A stretch of DNA of 64,000 nt from Ferrovibrio sp. (lineage in GTDB: Bacteria; Pseudomonadota; Alphaproteobacteria; Ferrovibrionales; Ferrovibrionaceae): the NCBI RefSeq assembly GCF_017994015.1, contig NZ_JAGOLP010000006.1:1-64000 (forward strand), in the 5' to 3' direction. Of this stretch, positions 24,474 through 33,895 are shown one piece after another (positions within the stretch are counted from its first letter, which is position 1; each line of letters opens with the position of its first letter). The position numbers and the translations under genes are program-made. The notes under the pieces were generated by a model, which ran no database searches, was not told the origin of the DNA, and was given only the letters and a program-made list of their open reading frames with translations.

Positions 24474-25640
24474 ATGAGCTTACGCAGCGCCGCCTATATT
24501 GCCGGCATCTACGAACATCCCACGCGCAAGGCCGCCGACAAGTCGGTGGTGCAGCTTCATGCCGAATCGGCATTGGGGGCGTTGCGCGATGCCGGCCTGT
24601 CGATTGCCGATGTGGATGGCTATTTCTGCGCCGGCGACACGCCGGGCGGCATCCAGACGGTGGAGTATCTTGGCCTCAGGCTACGGCATTTTGATGCCAC
24701 TGAAGCCGGCGGCGCCAGCTATGTCATGGATGTGGGCCATGCCGCCGAGGCGATTGCCGCCGGCAAATGCAATGTGGCACTGATTACGCTGGGCGGCCGG
24801 CCGCGCTCGGAAGGCGTCGCCACCGGCACCACACCGCGCATCTACAATGCCAGTTCGCCCGATGTGCCATTCGAGGCGCCGTTTGGCGCCACGGTAGTCA
24901 ACATGTATGCCATGTCGGCAGCGCGCCACATGTATGAATACGGCACTACCGGCGAGCAACTGGCCTGGATCAAGGTGGCGGCATCGCATCACGCCCAGCA
25001 TAACCCGAACGCATTGTTGCGTGAGGTGGTGACGGTGGCGGATGTGGTCAATTCACCGGTTATCGCCGATCCGCTGCGCCGGCTGGATTGCTGTGTCATC
25101 ACTGATGGCGGCGGCGCGCTGATCGTTGTGCGCGAGGATATCGCCCGCAGCCTGAAGCAGCCCTTGATCAAAGTGCGCGGCAGCGGCGAGGCGATCAAAC
25201 ATAGTGCCGGCGGCCGCATCATTGCCACGGCTTCCGCCGCCGCGGTTTCCGGCGCCACCGCCTTTGCCGAAGCCGGCATCAAGCCGTCGGATATCGACTA
25301 TGCCTCGATCTACGACAGCTTCACCATCACCACGCTGATCCAGATCGAGGATCTTGGCTTCTGCGCCAAGGGCGAAGGCGGGCGTTTCGTGGCGGATGGC
25401 AACCTGATTTCCGGTATTGGCAAGCTGCCGTTCAACACCGATGGCGGCGGCCTGTGCAACAACCATCCGGCCAATCGCGGCGGCATCACCAAGGTGATCG
25501 AGGCGGTGCGCCAGTTGCGCGGTGAGGCGCATCCCAAGGTGCAGGTGCCGGATTGCCGCCTGGCGCTGGCCAATGCCATCGGCGGCGCGGCGCTGACCAA
25601 CCGGCATTGCAGTGCCACGCTAATTCTTGAGCGGGAGTAA
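24474..25640 (+). CDS. Thiolase-like protein (SCP-2/Ltp type), partner of a DUF35 protein
   Basis: The protein is 388 residues with the thiolase fold. Visible segments are LHAESALGALRDAGLSIADVDG, the C-terminal HPANRGGI and IGGAALTNRHCSATLILERE. At the usual nucleophile position the sequence is GGASYVMDVGHAA, with no Cys, so classical acetyl transfer at that site is unlikely. Ltp-type proteins of this kind pair with DUF35 proteins, and in steroid side-chain breakdown such pairs act as retro-aldolases. The DUF35 gene follows by 6 bases. The ATG has only a weak site (AAGG), and a terminator stands directly upstream, so expression may depend on read-through. Confidence 0.85.
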   Translation: MSLRSAAYIAGIYEHPTRKAADKSVVQLHAESALGALRDAGLSIADVDGYFCAGDTPGGIQTVEYLGLRLRHFDATEAGGASYVMDVGHAAEAIAAGKCNVALITLGGRPRSEGVATGTTPRIYNASSPDVPFEAPFGATVVNMYAMSAARHMYEYGTTGEQLAWIKVAASHHAQHNPNALLREVVTVADVVNSPVIADPLRRLDCCVITDGGGALIVVREDIARSLKQPLIKVRGSGEAIKHSAGGRIIATASAAAVSGATAFAEAGIKPSDIDYASIYDSFTITTLIQIEDLGFCAKGEGGRFVADGNLISGIGKLPFNTDGGGLCNNHPANRGGITKVIEAVRQLRGEAHPKVQVPDCRLALANAIGGAALTNRHCSATLILERE

Positions 25641-25646
25641 GCAGCC

Positions 25647-26048
25647 ATGAGCAAATCCACAGCAATCCGCGATATCATGCTGCCAACGCTCAGCCCGGAA
25701 ACCGAATATTTCTGGGCGGCTGCCCGCGAAGGACGCCTGGCATTACGCTACTGCAAGGCTTGCCAGCACTATCATTATTATCCGCGCAGCATCTGTCCGC
25801 ATTGTTTCAGCGACCAGACCGAATGGCGCGACAGCCCGGGCAAGGGTGAGATTTATTCCTTCTCGGTGATGCGCAAGGCGCCGGTGCCGTATTCGGTTGC
25901 CTATATCGCTTTGGACGAAGGCACCATGATGCTCAGCAATATCGTGAATTGCGATTTTGATCTGTTGCGCATCGGCCAGCGCGTGCGGCTGCAATTCCTG
26001 CCTTTCGAGGGCGGCGCGCTGCCGGTTTTTGAGCCGGATGAACAGTAA
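25647..26048 (+). CDS. DUF35 OB-fold protein with zinc ribbon
   Basis: The protein is 133 residues. The N-terminal rubredoxin-like zinc ribbon has two CxxC knuckles (YCKACQHYH and ICPHCF), followed by an OB-fold starting at GKGEIYSFSVMRKAP. Proteins of this family bind acyl-CoA and form complexes with thiolase-like partners. The gene is directly after the thiolase-like gene, and the two probably form one aldolase or acyltransferase complex. GGGAGTAAGCAGCC precedes the ATG. Confidence 0.9.
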   Translation: MSKSTAIRDIMLPTLSPETEYFWAAAREGRLALRYCKACQHYHYYPRSICPHCFSDQTEWRDSPGKGEIYSFSVMRKAPVPYSVAYIALDEGTMMLSNIVNCDFDLLRIGQRVRLQFLPFEGGALPVFEPDEQ

Positions 26049-26059
26049 AGACCTGTGCC

Positions 26060-27706
26060 ATGGGACCCTTCGCCGCCTGTTTCAGCCCGTTTGAAGGATT
26101 GAACCTGAACTGGCTGCTTGCGGCCCAGGCGCAGGCGCGACGCGAGCACCCGTTCATCATCTTCGAGCCGTTTGATCGCCCGGCGCGCAGCATCAGCTAT
26201 GGCGAGTTTTATGATCTGGCCTGCCAGCTTGCCCAGGGCCTGCGGCAACGCGGCATGCAGCCGGGCGACCGGATCATTCTGCATCTGGATAATTGCCCGG
26301 AATTCCTGCTGACCTGGTGTGCCTGCGGTATTGCCGGCGCCGTGGTGGTTACCACCAATACGCGCTGCTCCGAGGAGGAGCTGGGGTATTTCTTTGAGCA
26401 TAGCGGCGCCAGCGCGGCGATCACGCAGCCGCGCCATGCCGCGCTGGTGCAGGCGGCCTGCCGCGGCGCCCGCTGGATCGCCGTGACCGACAACGATGCC
26501 GGCGAGCCGGCGGCTTTCGCGGCCCAGCCAGCCGCTGCCGAGCGCTTTGATCAATTGCTGTCGGCGACCGCGCCAGCGCCATCGCCGCCAATCGGCCCGG
26601 CAGCGCCGCTGGCGGTGCAATACACATCCGGCACCACATCGCGGCCCAAGGCGGTGTTGTGGAGCCATGCCAATGCGCTCTGGGCGGCCCGGGTCAGCGC
26701 CAGCCATGAAGGCTTGCTGCCCAGCGACGTGCATCATTGTGTGCTGCCACTGTTTCATACCAACGCGCTATCCTATTCCTGGCTCGCCTGCCTGTGGGCT
26801 GGTGCCACAATGGTGTTGCAGCCGCGTTTCAGTGCCAGCCGCTTCTGGGCAGTGGCGCTGAAAAACCGCAGCACATGGAGCTCGATCACCGCTTTCTGTT
26901 ATCGCGCCCTGGCCAATGGCGAGGTGCCGCGCACACATCATTTCCGCAATTGGGGCGTGGCTTTCTCTGATCCCCTGGTGGTGAACAGATTCAATATCAA
27001 GCCCATGAGCTGGTGGGGCATGACTGAAACGCTGACCCAGGGCATCATCGGCTATCCGCATCTGCCGGTGGCCTATGGCGCCATCGGCCGCGCCGCGCCG
27101 GAATATTCGCTCCGCATTCTCAATGCCGAGGGCCAGCCGGTGCAGCGCGGTGAGACCGGCACGATCCATATTGCCGGTCAGCGCGGCGTTTCGCTGTTCC
27201 AGGAATATTACCGTGACCCGGCGGCAACGGCGGCAGCCTTCGATTCGGAAGGCTTCTTCAACACCGGCGATCAGGTGACGCTGCTTGACGATGGCTCGCT
27301 GCGCTTTGCCGACCGGGTGAAGGATATGCTCAAGGTTGGCGGCGAGAATGTTGCCGCGTCAGAGATCGAGCGGGTGATTGCCGCCATCCCGGGCGTGGAG
27401 GAAGTGGCGGTGGTGGCCCAGGCCCATGCCATGCTGGATGAAGTGCCGGTGGCTTTTGTCCGCCTTGGCGCGGCGCTGGCCGATGTGGCGCATGACGCGG
27501 TGGCCGCGATGGTGACGGCGCAATGCCGCAAGCTGCTGGCCGATTTCAAGTTGCCACGCGCGGTTTATGTGGTGCAGGAATTCCCGCGTGCCAATGTGGA
27601 CAAAATCGCCAAGGCGAAGCTGAAAACCATTCTGGCAGCGATTGGCGATGGCCCGGTAACCGCAGAAAATTTTGTTGCCTGGCCGCCACGTTCAAGAATT
27701 GACTGA
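26060..27706 (+). CDS. AMP-forming acyl-CoA synthetase (CaiC-like)
   Basis: The protein is 548 residues. It has the phosphate loop YTSGTTSRPKAV, SWWGMTETLTQG, FNTGDQVTLLDDG, and DRVKDMLKVGGENVAASEIE. The catalytic Lys is in NVDKIAKAKL. The arrangement resembles crotonobetaine/carnitine-CoA ligases and other medium-chain acid ligases. It starts 12 bases after the DUF35 gene. It is one of four AMP-forming ligases in the catabolic regions. Confidence 0.9.
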   Translation: MGPFAACFSPFEGLNLNWLLAAQAQARREHPFIIFEPFDRPARSISYGEFYDLACQLAQGLRQRGMQPGDRIILHLDNCPEFLLTWCACGIAGAVVVTTNTRCSEEELGYFFEHSGASAAITQPRHAALVQAACRGARWIAVTDNDAGEPAAFAAQPAAAERFDQLLSATAPAPSPPIGPAAPLAVQYTSGTTSRPKAVLWSHANALWAARVSASHEGLLPSDVHHCVLPLFHTNALSYSWLACLWAGATMVLQPRFSASRFWAVALKNRSTWSSITAFCYRALANGEVPRTHHFRNWGVAFSDPLVVNRFNIKPMSWWGMTETLTQGIIGYPHLPVAYGAIGRAAPEYSLRILNAEGQPVQRGETGTIHIAGQRGVSLFQEYYRDPAATAAAFDSEGFFNTGDQVTLLDDGSLRFADRVKDMLKVGGENVAASEIERVIAAIPGVEEVAVVAQAHAMLDEVPVAFVRLGAALADVAHDAVAAMVTAQCRKLLADFKLPRAVYVVQEFPRANVDKIAKAKLKTILAAIGDGPVTAENFVAWPPRSRID

Positions 27707-27707
27707 C

Positions 27708-27740
27708 AACTGTTGACAGTTTGCGACTTTTCTCTAATAT
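27708..27740 (+). promoter_or_regulatory. Promoter with overlapping CTGTTGACAG operator
   Basis: The -35 TTGACA (27713-27718) and TAATAT (27735-27740) are separated by 16 bases, in an AT-rich gap before the flavoprotein gene. The -35 is embedded in AACTGT-TG-ACAGTT (27708-27721), a near-perfect palindrome. A repressor bound here would block RNA polymerase. This is the clearest member of the operator set. Confidence 0.65.
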
Positions 27741-27813
27741 CCGAAAAAACATGGTTGAGTGAGCCTGAAGCAACACCAAGGCTCGGTACAAGCGATGAAA
27801 GGGAGTCGAAACG

Positions 27814-29292
27814 ATGGAGTATGATGTAGTTGTTGCCGGTGCTGGCAATGCGGCCTTATGCGCGGCGATTTCGGCCCGGGAAAATGGCGCCAAGGTGCTG
27901 GTGCTGGAGCGCGCGCCGGAATCCGAACGCGGCGGCAATTCCTACTTCACCGCTGGCGGCTTCCGCTTCGCCCATGACGGGCTGGAGGATGTGTGCCAGG
28001 ACATCCTGACCGACCTGTCGGATGCCGAGCGTAATCAGATTGTGCTGCCCAAGCATACGCGGCAGTTCTTCTATGACCAGCTGATGGAAATCACCCATCA
28101 CCAGTCGGATGAAGCGCTGGCCAACCTGCTGGTGGATCGTTCGCGCCCCACCATGGCCTGGCTGCGCAGCCATGGCATCCGCTTTGTGCCGATGTTTGGC
28201 CGGCAATCCTATATCGTCGATGGCAAGCATCATTTTTATGGCGGCGTGAATATCGAAGCCGTGGGCGGTGGCGCCGGCCTGGTGGAAGCCGAAATTGCGC
28301 GGGCCGAAAAGCTCGGTATCGAAATCCGCTATGACACCGCCGCCATCGGCCTGATTCAGCGCCAGGACCGGGTGATCACCGGCGTGAAGGTGCGCAGCAA
28401 GAATGGTTATTCGGAAATCAGCACCAAGGCGGTGATCCTGGCCTGCGGCGGTTTTGAATCAAATCCGGAAATGCGTGTGCGCTATCTTGGCCCGGGCTGG
28501 GATCTGTGCCGGGTGCGCGGCACGCGGCATAATATGGGCGAAGGTATCAATATGGCGCTGGCTATCGGCGCCCGGCCCTATGGCAATTGGTCGAGCTGCC
28601 ATGCCTGCGAATGGGATATTTCGGCACCGCCCTATGGCGACCGCTGGGTGCTGGATAATTTCCAGAAACATTCCTATCCGCTCGGCATCATGGTGAACCT
28701 GGATTGCGAGCGTTTTGTTGATGAAGGCGAAAATTACCGCAATCTGACCTACGCCAAGTTTGGCCGCGAAATCATGAAGCAGCCGCGCCGCACCGCGATC
28801 CAGATTTTTGATCAGCAGACGGTGAAGATGCTGCGCGACGAATACCGCATCAAGGAAGTGACCAAGGCGGAATCCGACACTATTGCCGGCCTGGCCGAAC
28901 AGCTTGAGCTTGATCCGGCGGCGCTGGAAAAAACCATCAGCGAATATAACGCCGCCTGTGGGCCGGAGCCCTATAACCCGGCGATTCTGGATGGCAAGGC
29001 CACCCGTGGCCTGAGCGTGCCGAAATCCAACTGGGCCTTGCCGATCAACAAGCCGCCTTATGTTGCCTATGTCACCACCACCGGCATCACCTTCACCTTT
29101 GGTGGCCTGCAAGTGAATACCAGCGGCGAAGTGCAGGACATGACCGACCAGTCGATCCCCGGCCTCTATGCTGCGGGCGAGTTGGTCGGCGGCCTGTTCT
29201 TCGAGAATTATCCGGGCGGCACCGGCCTGATGTCAGGCTCTGTGTTCGGCAAGCTGGCTGGCGAAAGCGCCGCCCAGTATGTCGCCGGCTGA
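27814..29292 (+). CDS. FAD-dependent dehydrogenase, TcuA (tricarballylate dehydrogenase)-like
   Basis: The protein is 492 residues. The FAD-binding N-terminus is YDVVVAGAGNAALCAAISA with a GGNSYFTAGG segment. The fumarate-reductase-type C-terminus has GITFTFGGLQVNTSGEVQD and PGLYAAGELVGGLFFENYPG. The GNAALCAA motif is typical of tricarballylate dehydrogenase TcuA and relatives. These oxidise a polycarboxylate to an unsaturated product, but the family also includes ketosteroid- and acyl-dehydrogenating members. AAAGGGAGTCGAAACG precedes the ATG. It heads a unit that continues into aldehyde dehydrogenase, PrpB-like, epimerase and PrpF-like genes. Confidence 0.85.
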   Translation: MEYDVVVAGAGNAALCAAISARENGAKVLVLERAPESERGGNSYFTAGGFRFAHDGLEDVCQDILTDLSDAERNQIVLPKHTRQFFYDQLMEITHHQSDEALANLLVDRSRPTMAWLRSHGIRFVPMFGRQSYIVDGKHHFYGGVNIEAVGGGAGLVEAEIARAEKLGIEIRYDTAAIGLIQRQDRVITGVKVRSKNGYSEISTKAVILACGGFESNPEMRVRYLGPGWDLCRVRGTRHNMGEGINMALAIGARPYGNWSSCHACEWDISAPPYGDRWVLDNFQKHSYPLGIMVNLDCERFVDEGENYRNLTYAKFGREIMKQPRRTAIQIFDQQTVKMLRDEYRIKEVTKAESDTIAGLAEQLELDPAALEKTISEYNAACGPEPYNPAILDGKATRGLSVPKSNWALPINKPPYVAYVTTTGITFTFGGLQVNTSGEVQDMTDQSIPGLYAAGELVGGLFFENYPGGTGLMSGSVFGKLAGESAAQYVAG

Positions 29293-29305
29293 GGCGGCGC
29301 CAGCC

Positions 29306-30790
29306 ATGGTAGATGTCAGACGCTATCAGCTTTTTATCGACGGCGCCTGGCGTGAGGGCGCGAAGGGGCGTCGCTTTCCGGCGGTCAACCCCTTCAACCG
29401 CCAGACCTGGGCTTCCATACCGCAAGCAGAAGCCGAGGATGTGGCCGAAGCGGTGGCGGCGGCGCGGCGGGCTTTCACCGATGTGTGGGGGCCGATGCCG
29501 GGTGTGCAGCGCGGCCGGCTGATGCTGCGGCTGGCCGAATTGCTGGAAGCTGAAGCCGATCGCATGGCGGTGCTGGAAACCACCGATAACGGCAAGGTGA
29601 TCCGCGAGACCAAACCGCAGATGCTGTTTGCGGCGCGGCAATACCGCTTCTTCGCCGGCTATGCCGACAAGATTTATGGCAGCGTGATCCCGCTCGACCA
29701 GCCGGATGTATTTGATTATGCCATGCGGGTGCCGATTGGCGTGGTGGCGCTGATCACCGCCTGGAATTCGCCGATTTCGCTGCTGGCCAACAAGCTGGCG
29801 CCGGCTTTGGCGGCGGGCAATTGCGCGGTGATCAAGCCGTCTGAACATGCTTCGGCCACAACGCTGGAATTTGCCGCTCTGGCCGAGAAGGCCGGCTTCC
29901 CCAAGGGCGTGATCAATGTGCTGACCGGGGATGGTGAAACCGGCCGCGCGCTCAGCGAAACCGCCGGCCTCAATCGCATCAGTTTCACCGGCAGCGCCCA
30001 GGTCGGGCGTCTGATTGCCGCCGCTGCCGGCCGCAACCTGGTGCCGGTGACGCTGGAACTGGGTGGCAAGTCACCCAACATCATTTTTGACGATGCCGAT
30101 CTCAACAAGGCGGTGGCCGGTGCGATGGCCGGCATCTTTGGCGCCACCGGGCAAACCTGCATTGCCGGTTCGCGCCTGTTGGTGCATGAGGCGGTGCATG
30201 ACGAGGTGGTGCAGCGCCTGGTGCAGCGCACTGCCACGATCAAGCTGGGTGATCCGCTTGATCCGGCCACTGAAATGGGCACTGCCGCCAATGAGCAGCA
30301 ATTCAACCGCATCCTGGATTTCATCTCGGCAGCGAAGCAGGCCGGCACAAGGCTGGTGGCCGGCGGCGATGCGGCGCGTGATGGCGCGCTGGCCCAGGGC
30401 TTTTTTGTGCAGCCGACCATTTTCACCGATGTGAAGCCCGATTCCCATCTGGCGCAGGAAGAGATTTTTGGCCCGGTGCTGGCGATCATCAAGTTCAGGG
30501 ACGAAGCCGAGGCGATCAGCATCGCCAATGGCACCGCCTATGGCCTGGCTTCCGGCGTCTGGACCCGCGATGTCGGCCGCGTGCACCGTATGGTGCGGGC
30601 GCTGGAAAGCGGTGTGGTGTGGGTGAATACCTACCGCGCGCTGGCGGCGCAGGCGCCGTTTGGCGGCATGAAGGAAAGCGGCTTCGGCCGCGAGCGCGGC
30701 GAGCAGGCGTTACAGGAATACACCACCACCAAAAACGTGATGATCGATTTCTCGTCGCAGGAACGCGATCCGTTTGTTCTGAAAACATGA
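29306..30790 (+). CDS. NAD(P)-dependent aldehyde dehydrogenase
   Basis: The protein is about 494 residues. It has the active-site Glu in TLELGGKSPN, the nucleophile in GQTCIAGSR, cofactor-loop FTGSAQVG, and EEIFGPVLA. It oxidises an aldehyde to its acid or CoA-free acid; the absence of CoA-specific features is not certain. ATG 29306 is preferred to ATG 29279, which would overlap the flavoprotein gene by 14 bases. The aldehyde is unknown. Confidence 0.9.
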   Translation: MVDVRRYQLFIDGAWREGAKGRRFPAVNPFNRQTWASIPQAEAEDVAEAVAAARRAFTDVWGPMPGVQRGRLMLRLAELLEAEADRMAVLETTDNGKVIRETKPQMLFAARQYRFFAGYADKIYGSVIPLDQPDVFDYAMRVPIGVVALITAWNSPISLLANKLAPALAAGNCAVIKPSEHASATTLEFAALAEKAGFPKGVINVLTGDGETGRALSETAGLNRISFTGSAQVGRLIAAAAGRNLVPVTLELGGKSPNIIFDDADLNKAVAGAMAGIFGATGQTCIAGSRLLVHEAVHDEVVQRLVQRTATIKLGDPLDPATEMGTAANEQQFNRILDFISAAKQAGTRLVAGGDAARDGALAQGFFVQPTIFTDVKPDSHLAQEEIFGPVLAIIKFRDEAEAISIANGTAYGLASGVWTRDVGRVHRMVRALESGVVWVNTYRALAAQAPFGGMKESGFGRERGEQALQEYTTTKNVMIDFSSQERDPFVLKT

Positions 30791-30812
30791 CATCAGCAAA
30801 AGAAGACGCTTC

Positions 30813-31745
30813 ATGCCCTATCTGATTGGTGCCGAACGTCCCGATACACCGGCCGGCCAGGCTTTTCGAGAGCTGCTTGCCAGGCCGCAGATATTGGCGA
30901 TTCCGGGGGCGCATAACGGGCTGGCTGCCTTGCAGGCCAAGGCCGCCGGCTTCGAGGCATTGTATCTTTCCGGCGCGGCGATGACCGCCTCGATGGGATT
31001 GCCCGATCTGGGCATCATCTCCATCAATGACGTGTGCTTTTTCCTGCGCCAGATTTCGCGCGCCTGCGGCCTGCCGGTGCTGGTGGATGGCGATACCGGC
31101 TATGGCGAAGTGCTCAATGTGATGCATATGGTGCGCAACTTCGAGGAAGCCGGCGCCGGCGCGGTGCAGATCGAAGACCAGTTGCTGCCGAAAAAATGCG
31201 GCCATCTCAACGACAAGAAACTGGCCAGCGCCTATGACATGGCGGCCAAGGTGGCGGCCGCCGCCAAGGCACGCCGGCATCTGGTGATCGTGGCGCGCAC
31301 CGATGCAGTGGCCAGTGAAGGCCTGGATGGCGCCGTGGCGCGCGCCAACATGTATCTCGAAGCCGGCGCCGACGCGATTTTTTGCGAGGCGCTGACTTCG
31401 GCCGAGATGTTCCGCGAATTCGCCCGCCGGGTGAAGGCGCCGCTGCTCGCCAATATGACCGAATATGGCCGCACGCCCTTCTTTACCGCCCAGGAATTTG
31501 AGGAAATGGGCTATCGCATGGTGATCTGGCCGGTCAGTTCGCTGCGTGTCGCCGCCAAGGCGCAGGAAGAATTATATGCTGCCATCCGCCGCGATGGCGG
31601 TACGCACAAGATGCTGGACAAGATGCAGACCCGCGCCGAACTTTATGAAGCCATCGGCTATCATGAATACGAGGCGCTGGATGCCAGCATCGTCAAAACC
31701 ATCACGCCGCAAGGCATGCCGCAGGATAAAACCAAGAAAGAGTGA
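30813..31745 (+). CDS. Isocitrate lyase/PEP mutase family, 2-methylisocitrate lyase (PrpB)-like
   Basis: The protein is 310 residues. TIM-barrel features include LYLSGAAMTASMGLPDLG, the metal-binding VDGDTGYGE, IEDQLLPKKCGHL with the KKCGH catalytic loop, and ARTDA. This pattern is that of 2-methylisocitrate lyase, which yields pyruvate and succinate, or of related oxaloacetate decarboxylases and carboxyvinyl mutases. In this locus it stands with PrpF- and PrpD-like genes but without a methylcitrate synthase, so it may cleave a different 2-alkylmalate-type compound. It starts about 22 bases after the aldehyde dehydrogenase. Confidence 0.88.
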   Translation: MPYLIGAERPDTPAGQAFRELLARPQILAIPGAHNGLAALQAKAAGFEALYLSGAAMTASMGLPDLGIISINDVCFFLRQISRACGLPVLVDGDTGYGEVLNVMHMVRNFEEAGAGAVQIEDQLLPKKCGHLNDKKLASAYDMAAKVAAAAKARRHLVIVARTDAVASEGLDGAVARANMYLEAGADAIFCEALTSAEMFREFARRVKAPLLANMTEYGRTPFFTAQEFEEMGYRMVIWPVSSLRVAAKAQEELYAAIRRDGGTHKMLDKMQTRAELYEAIGYHEYEALDASIVKTITPQGMPQDKTKKE

Positions 31746-31760
31746 AGTGGGAGCGTGGGA

Positions 31761-32750
31761 ATGGCATACAGCGTCAAGGATTCTGTCTATCTGATCACCG
31801 GCGGCGCCAGCCTGATCGGCTCACATATCGCCGATACATTGCTGGCCGATGGCGCGCGTGAAGTGCGCCTGTTTGATAATTTCTCGCTCGGCACACCAGA
31901 AACCATTGCGCATCTGATGCAGGATCCGCGCGTCAAGCTGATCCGGGGCGATATCCTGCGGCTTAACGAACTGATCGATGCCTTTCAGGGTGTTGATGGC
32001 GTTTTCGCCCTGGCCGGTTTCCTTACCCTGCCGATGTCGCAGAATCCGTCGCTTGGTATTGCGGTCAATACCAGCGGCCTGGTCAACACGCTGGAAGCCT
32101 GCCGCATCGCCAAGGTGCGGCGCATCATCTTCTCGTCATCGGTATCCACCTATGGCGGTTCCACCGCCGATGTCATCACCGAGGAAACCCCCTTCACCAT
32201 GGCCGGGCTGCCGCCGGCCTCGATCATGTATGGCACCAGCAAGATCATGGGCGAGGGCCTGTGCGCGCAATATGCCCGCAGCCATGGCCTGCAATTCAAC
32301 GCACTGCGCTTTTCCTCGGTCTATGGCGAACGCCAGCATTGGCGCGCGGTGAATGCCGTGTTCATCGCCGAAACCTGCGAGAAGGTGCGGCGCGGCGAGG
32401 CGCCGGTAATTGTCGGCGATGGCAGCGAAGTGCATGACTATATCTATGTCACCGATGTGGCCGAAGCCTGCCGCGATGCCATGATCAGCGCATCCTGCAA
32501 TCACGTGCTGAATATCTGCACCGGGGTTGACACCACACTCACCGAGGTGGTTGCGATTGTGCTGGATGCCTATGGTGCCAAGCAGCTCAAGCCGGTCTAC
32601 CAGGAAGATACACGTACGGTGCGATCTTCAGCCGTAGCCAAGCTGAATTTCAGCCGCGCCAAAGCTGAAAAGGAGATCGGCTGGTTGCCCAAGGTCGATG
32701 CCAAGGCCGGTATCGGGCGGTATATTGCCTGGCGCAACGCACAAGGCTAG
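31761..32750 (+). CDS. NAD-dependent epimerase/dehydratase (extended SDR), copy 1
   Basis: The protein is 329 residues. The Rossmann motif is ITGGASLIGSHIADTLL, then YxxxK in MYGTSKIMGEG and YGERQHWRAVNA. It resembles UDP-glucose 4-epimerase-type proteins by overall length. TGGGAG 7 bases before ATG 31761 supports this start over GTG 31755. A clear paralogue is at 41779-42765, sharing GGASLIGSH, AGFLTLP-SQNP and the YGERQH segment. Its position between PrpB-like and PrpF-like genes suggests that it acts on a small acid or CoA ester, not on a sugar nucleotide; this is inference. Confidence 0.85.
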   Translation: MAYSVKDSVYLITGGASLIGSHIADTLLADGAREVRLFDNFSLGTPETIAHLMQDPRVKLIRGDILRLNELIDAFQGVDGVFALAGFLTLPMSQNPSLGIAVNTSGLVNTLEACRIAKVRRIIFSSSVSTYGGSTADVITEETPFTMAGLPPASIMYGTSKIMGEGLCAQYARSHGLQFNALRFSSVYGERQHWRAVNAVFIAETCEKVRRGEAPVIVGDGSEVHDYIYVTDVAEACRDAMISASCNHVLNICTGVDTTLTEVVAIVLDAYGAKQLKPVYQEDTRTVRSSAVAKLNFSRAKAEKEIGWLPKVDAKAGIGRYIAWRNAQG

Positions 32751-32755
32751 TAAAC

Positions 32756-33895
32756 ATGCAGCACCGGCTCAAGGCCGTGTTCATGCGCGGCGGCACGTCC
32801 AAGGCGCTGATCTTCCATCAGGCCGATCTGCCGGCGCAGCGTGATGACTGGGCGGCAATTTTTCTTGCCGCGCTGGGTTCGCCCGATCCCAATGGGCGCC
32901 AGCTGGATGGCATGGGCGGCGGCGTTTCGTCATTGTCGAAAATCTGCATCATCGGGCCGCCCAGCCGCCCGGATGCCGATATCGACTACACCTTTGCCCA
33001 GGTTTCCGTCGATCAGGCGATGGTGGATTATGCCGGTAATTGCGGCAACATGTCGTCCGCTGTCGGGCCTTTCGCGGTTGATGAAGGCATCATCCCGGCG
33101 CCGGCCGATGGCCTGGCCAGCGTGCGCATCCACAACACCAATACCAGCAAGATCATCATTGCCACTTTCCCGGTGCGGGGCGGCATGGCTGTGGTGCAGG
33201 GTGATTGCGAGATTGACGGCGTGGCCGGCAGCGGCGCGCCGATCCGGCTGGATTTCCTCAATCCCGGCGGTTCCAAGACTGGCCGGCTGCTGCCCAGCGG
33301 CAAGGCGATTGACCGGCTGATACTGCCGGATGGCAGCCCTATCGAAGCCAGCCTGATCGATGCCGCCAATCCCGGCGTGTTCGTTCGCGCCGCCGATCTT
33401 GGCCTTAGTGGCACCGAGGCACCACAGGCGCTGGAAAAGGACGCAGTGCTGATGCAGCGGCTGGAAATGATCCGGCTGGCGGCATCGGTGGCCATGGGGC
33501 TTACCCCTGATCTGGCTGCGGCAGCGCGCATGCCCAGCATTCCGAAAATTGCCGCGATTGCGCCGAGCCAGGCTTTCACGGCACTTTCAGGCCGGGTTTA
33601 TGCGGCGGAAGATGCCGATATCCTGGTGCGCATGATCTCGGTGGGGCAGCCGCATCGTGCCGTGCCGATCACCGGCGGCTTGTGCCTGGCGGCAGCTTGC
33701 CGCGTGCCGGGCAGCCTGGCGCAGCAGATGCTGCGACCCGGGCAATCTGGTGCGTTGCGGGTGGGGCATCCCTCCGGCCTGTTGCTGGTGGATGCTGCGG
33801 CGGAAATACAGGATGGCGCGGTGCATGTGCCGCAAGCCAGCCTGTATCGTACCGCGCGCCGGCTGTTTCAGGGCGAAGTGCTGTTCAGGCTCTAA
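32756..33895 (+). CDS. PrpF family isomerase (4-oxalomesaconate tautomerase / methylaconitate isomerase-like)
   Basis: The protein is 379 residues with the PrpF signatures FMRGGTSKALIF near the N-terminus, GMGGGVSSLSK, GNCGNMSSAVGPFAVDEG and VGHPSGLL. Family members shift double bonds in alkylidene di- or tricarboxylates, for example in the 2-methylcitrate cycle with AcnD or in gallate breakdown. It starts 5 bases after the epimerase gene. Its 3' end overlaps the converging ADP-forming ligase by four bases. Confidence 0.9.
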   Translation: MQHRLKAVFMRGGTSKALIFHQADLPAQRDDWAAIFLAALGSPDPNGRQLDGMGGGVSSLSKICIIGPPSRPDADIDYTFAQVSVDQAMVDYAGNCGNMSSAVGPFAVDEGIIPAPADGLASVRIHNTNTSKIIIATFPVRGGMAVVQGDCEIDGVAGSGAPIRLDFLNPGGSKTGRLLPSGKAIDRLILPDGSPIEASLIDAANPGVFVRAADLGLSGTEAPQALEKDAVLMQRLEMIRLAASVAMGLTPDLAAAARMPSIPKIAAIAPSQAFTALSGRVYAAEDADILVRMISVGQPHRAVPITGGLCLAAACRVPGSLAQQMLRPGQSGALRVGHPSGLLLVDAAAEIQDGAVHVPQASLYRTARRLFQGEVLFRL

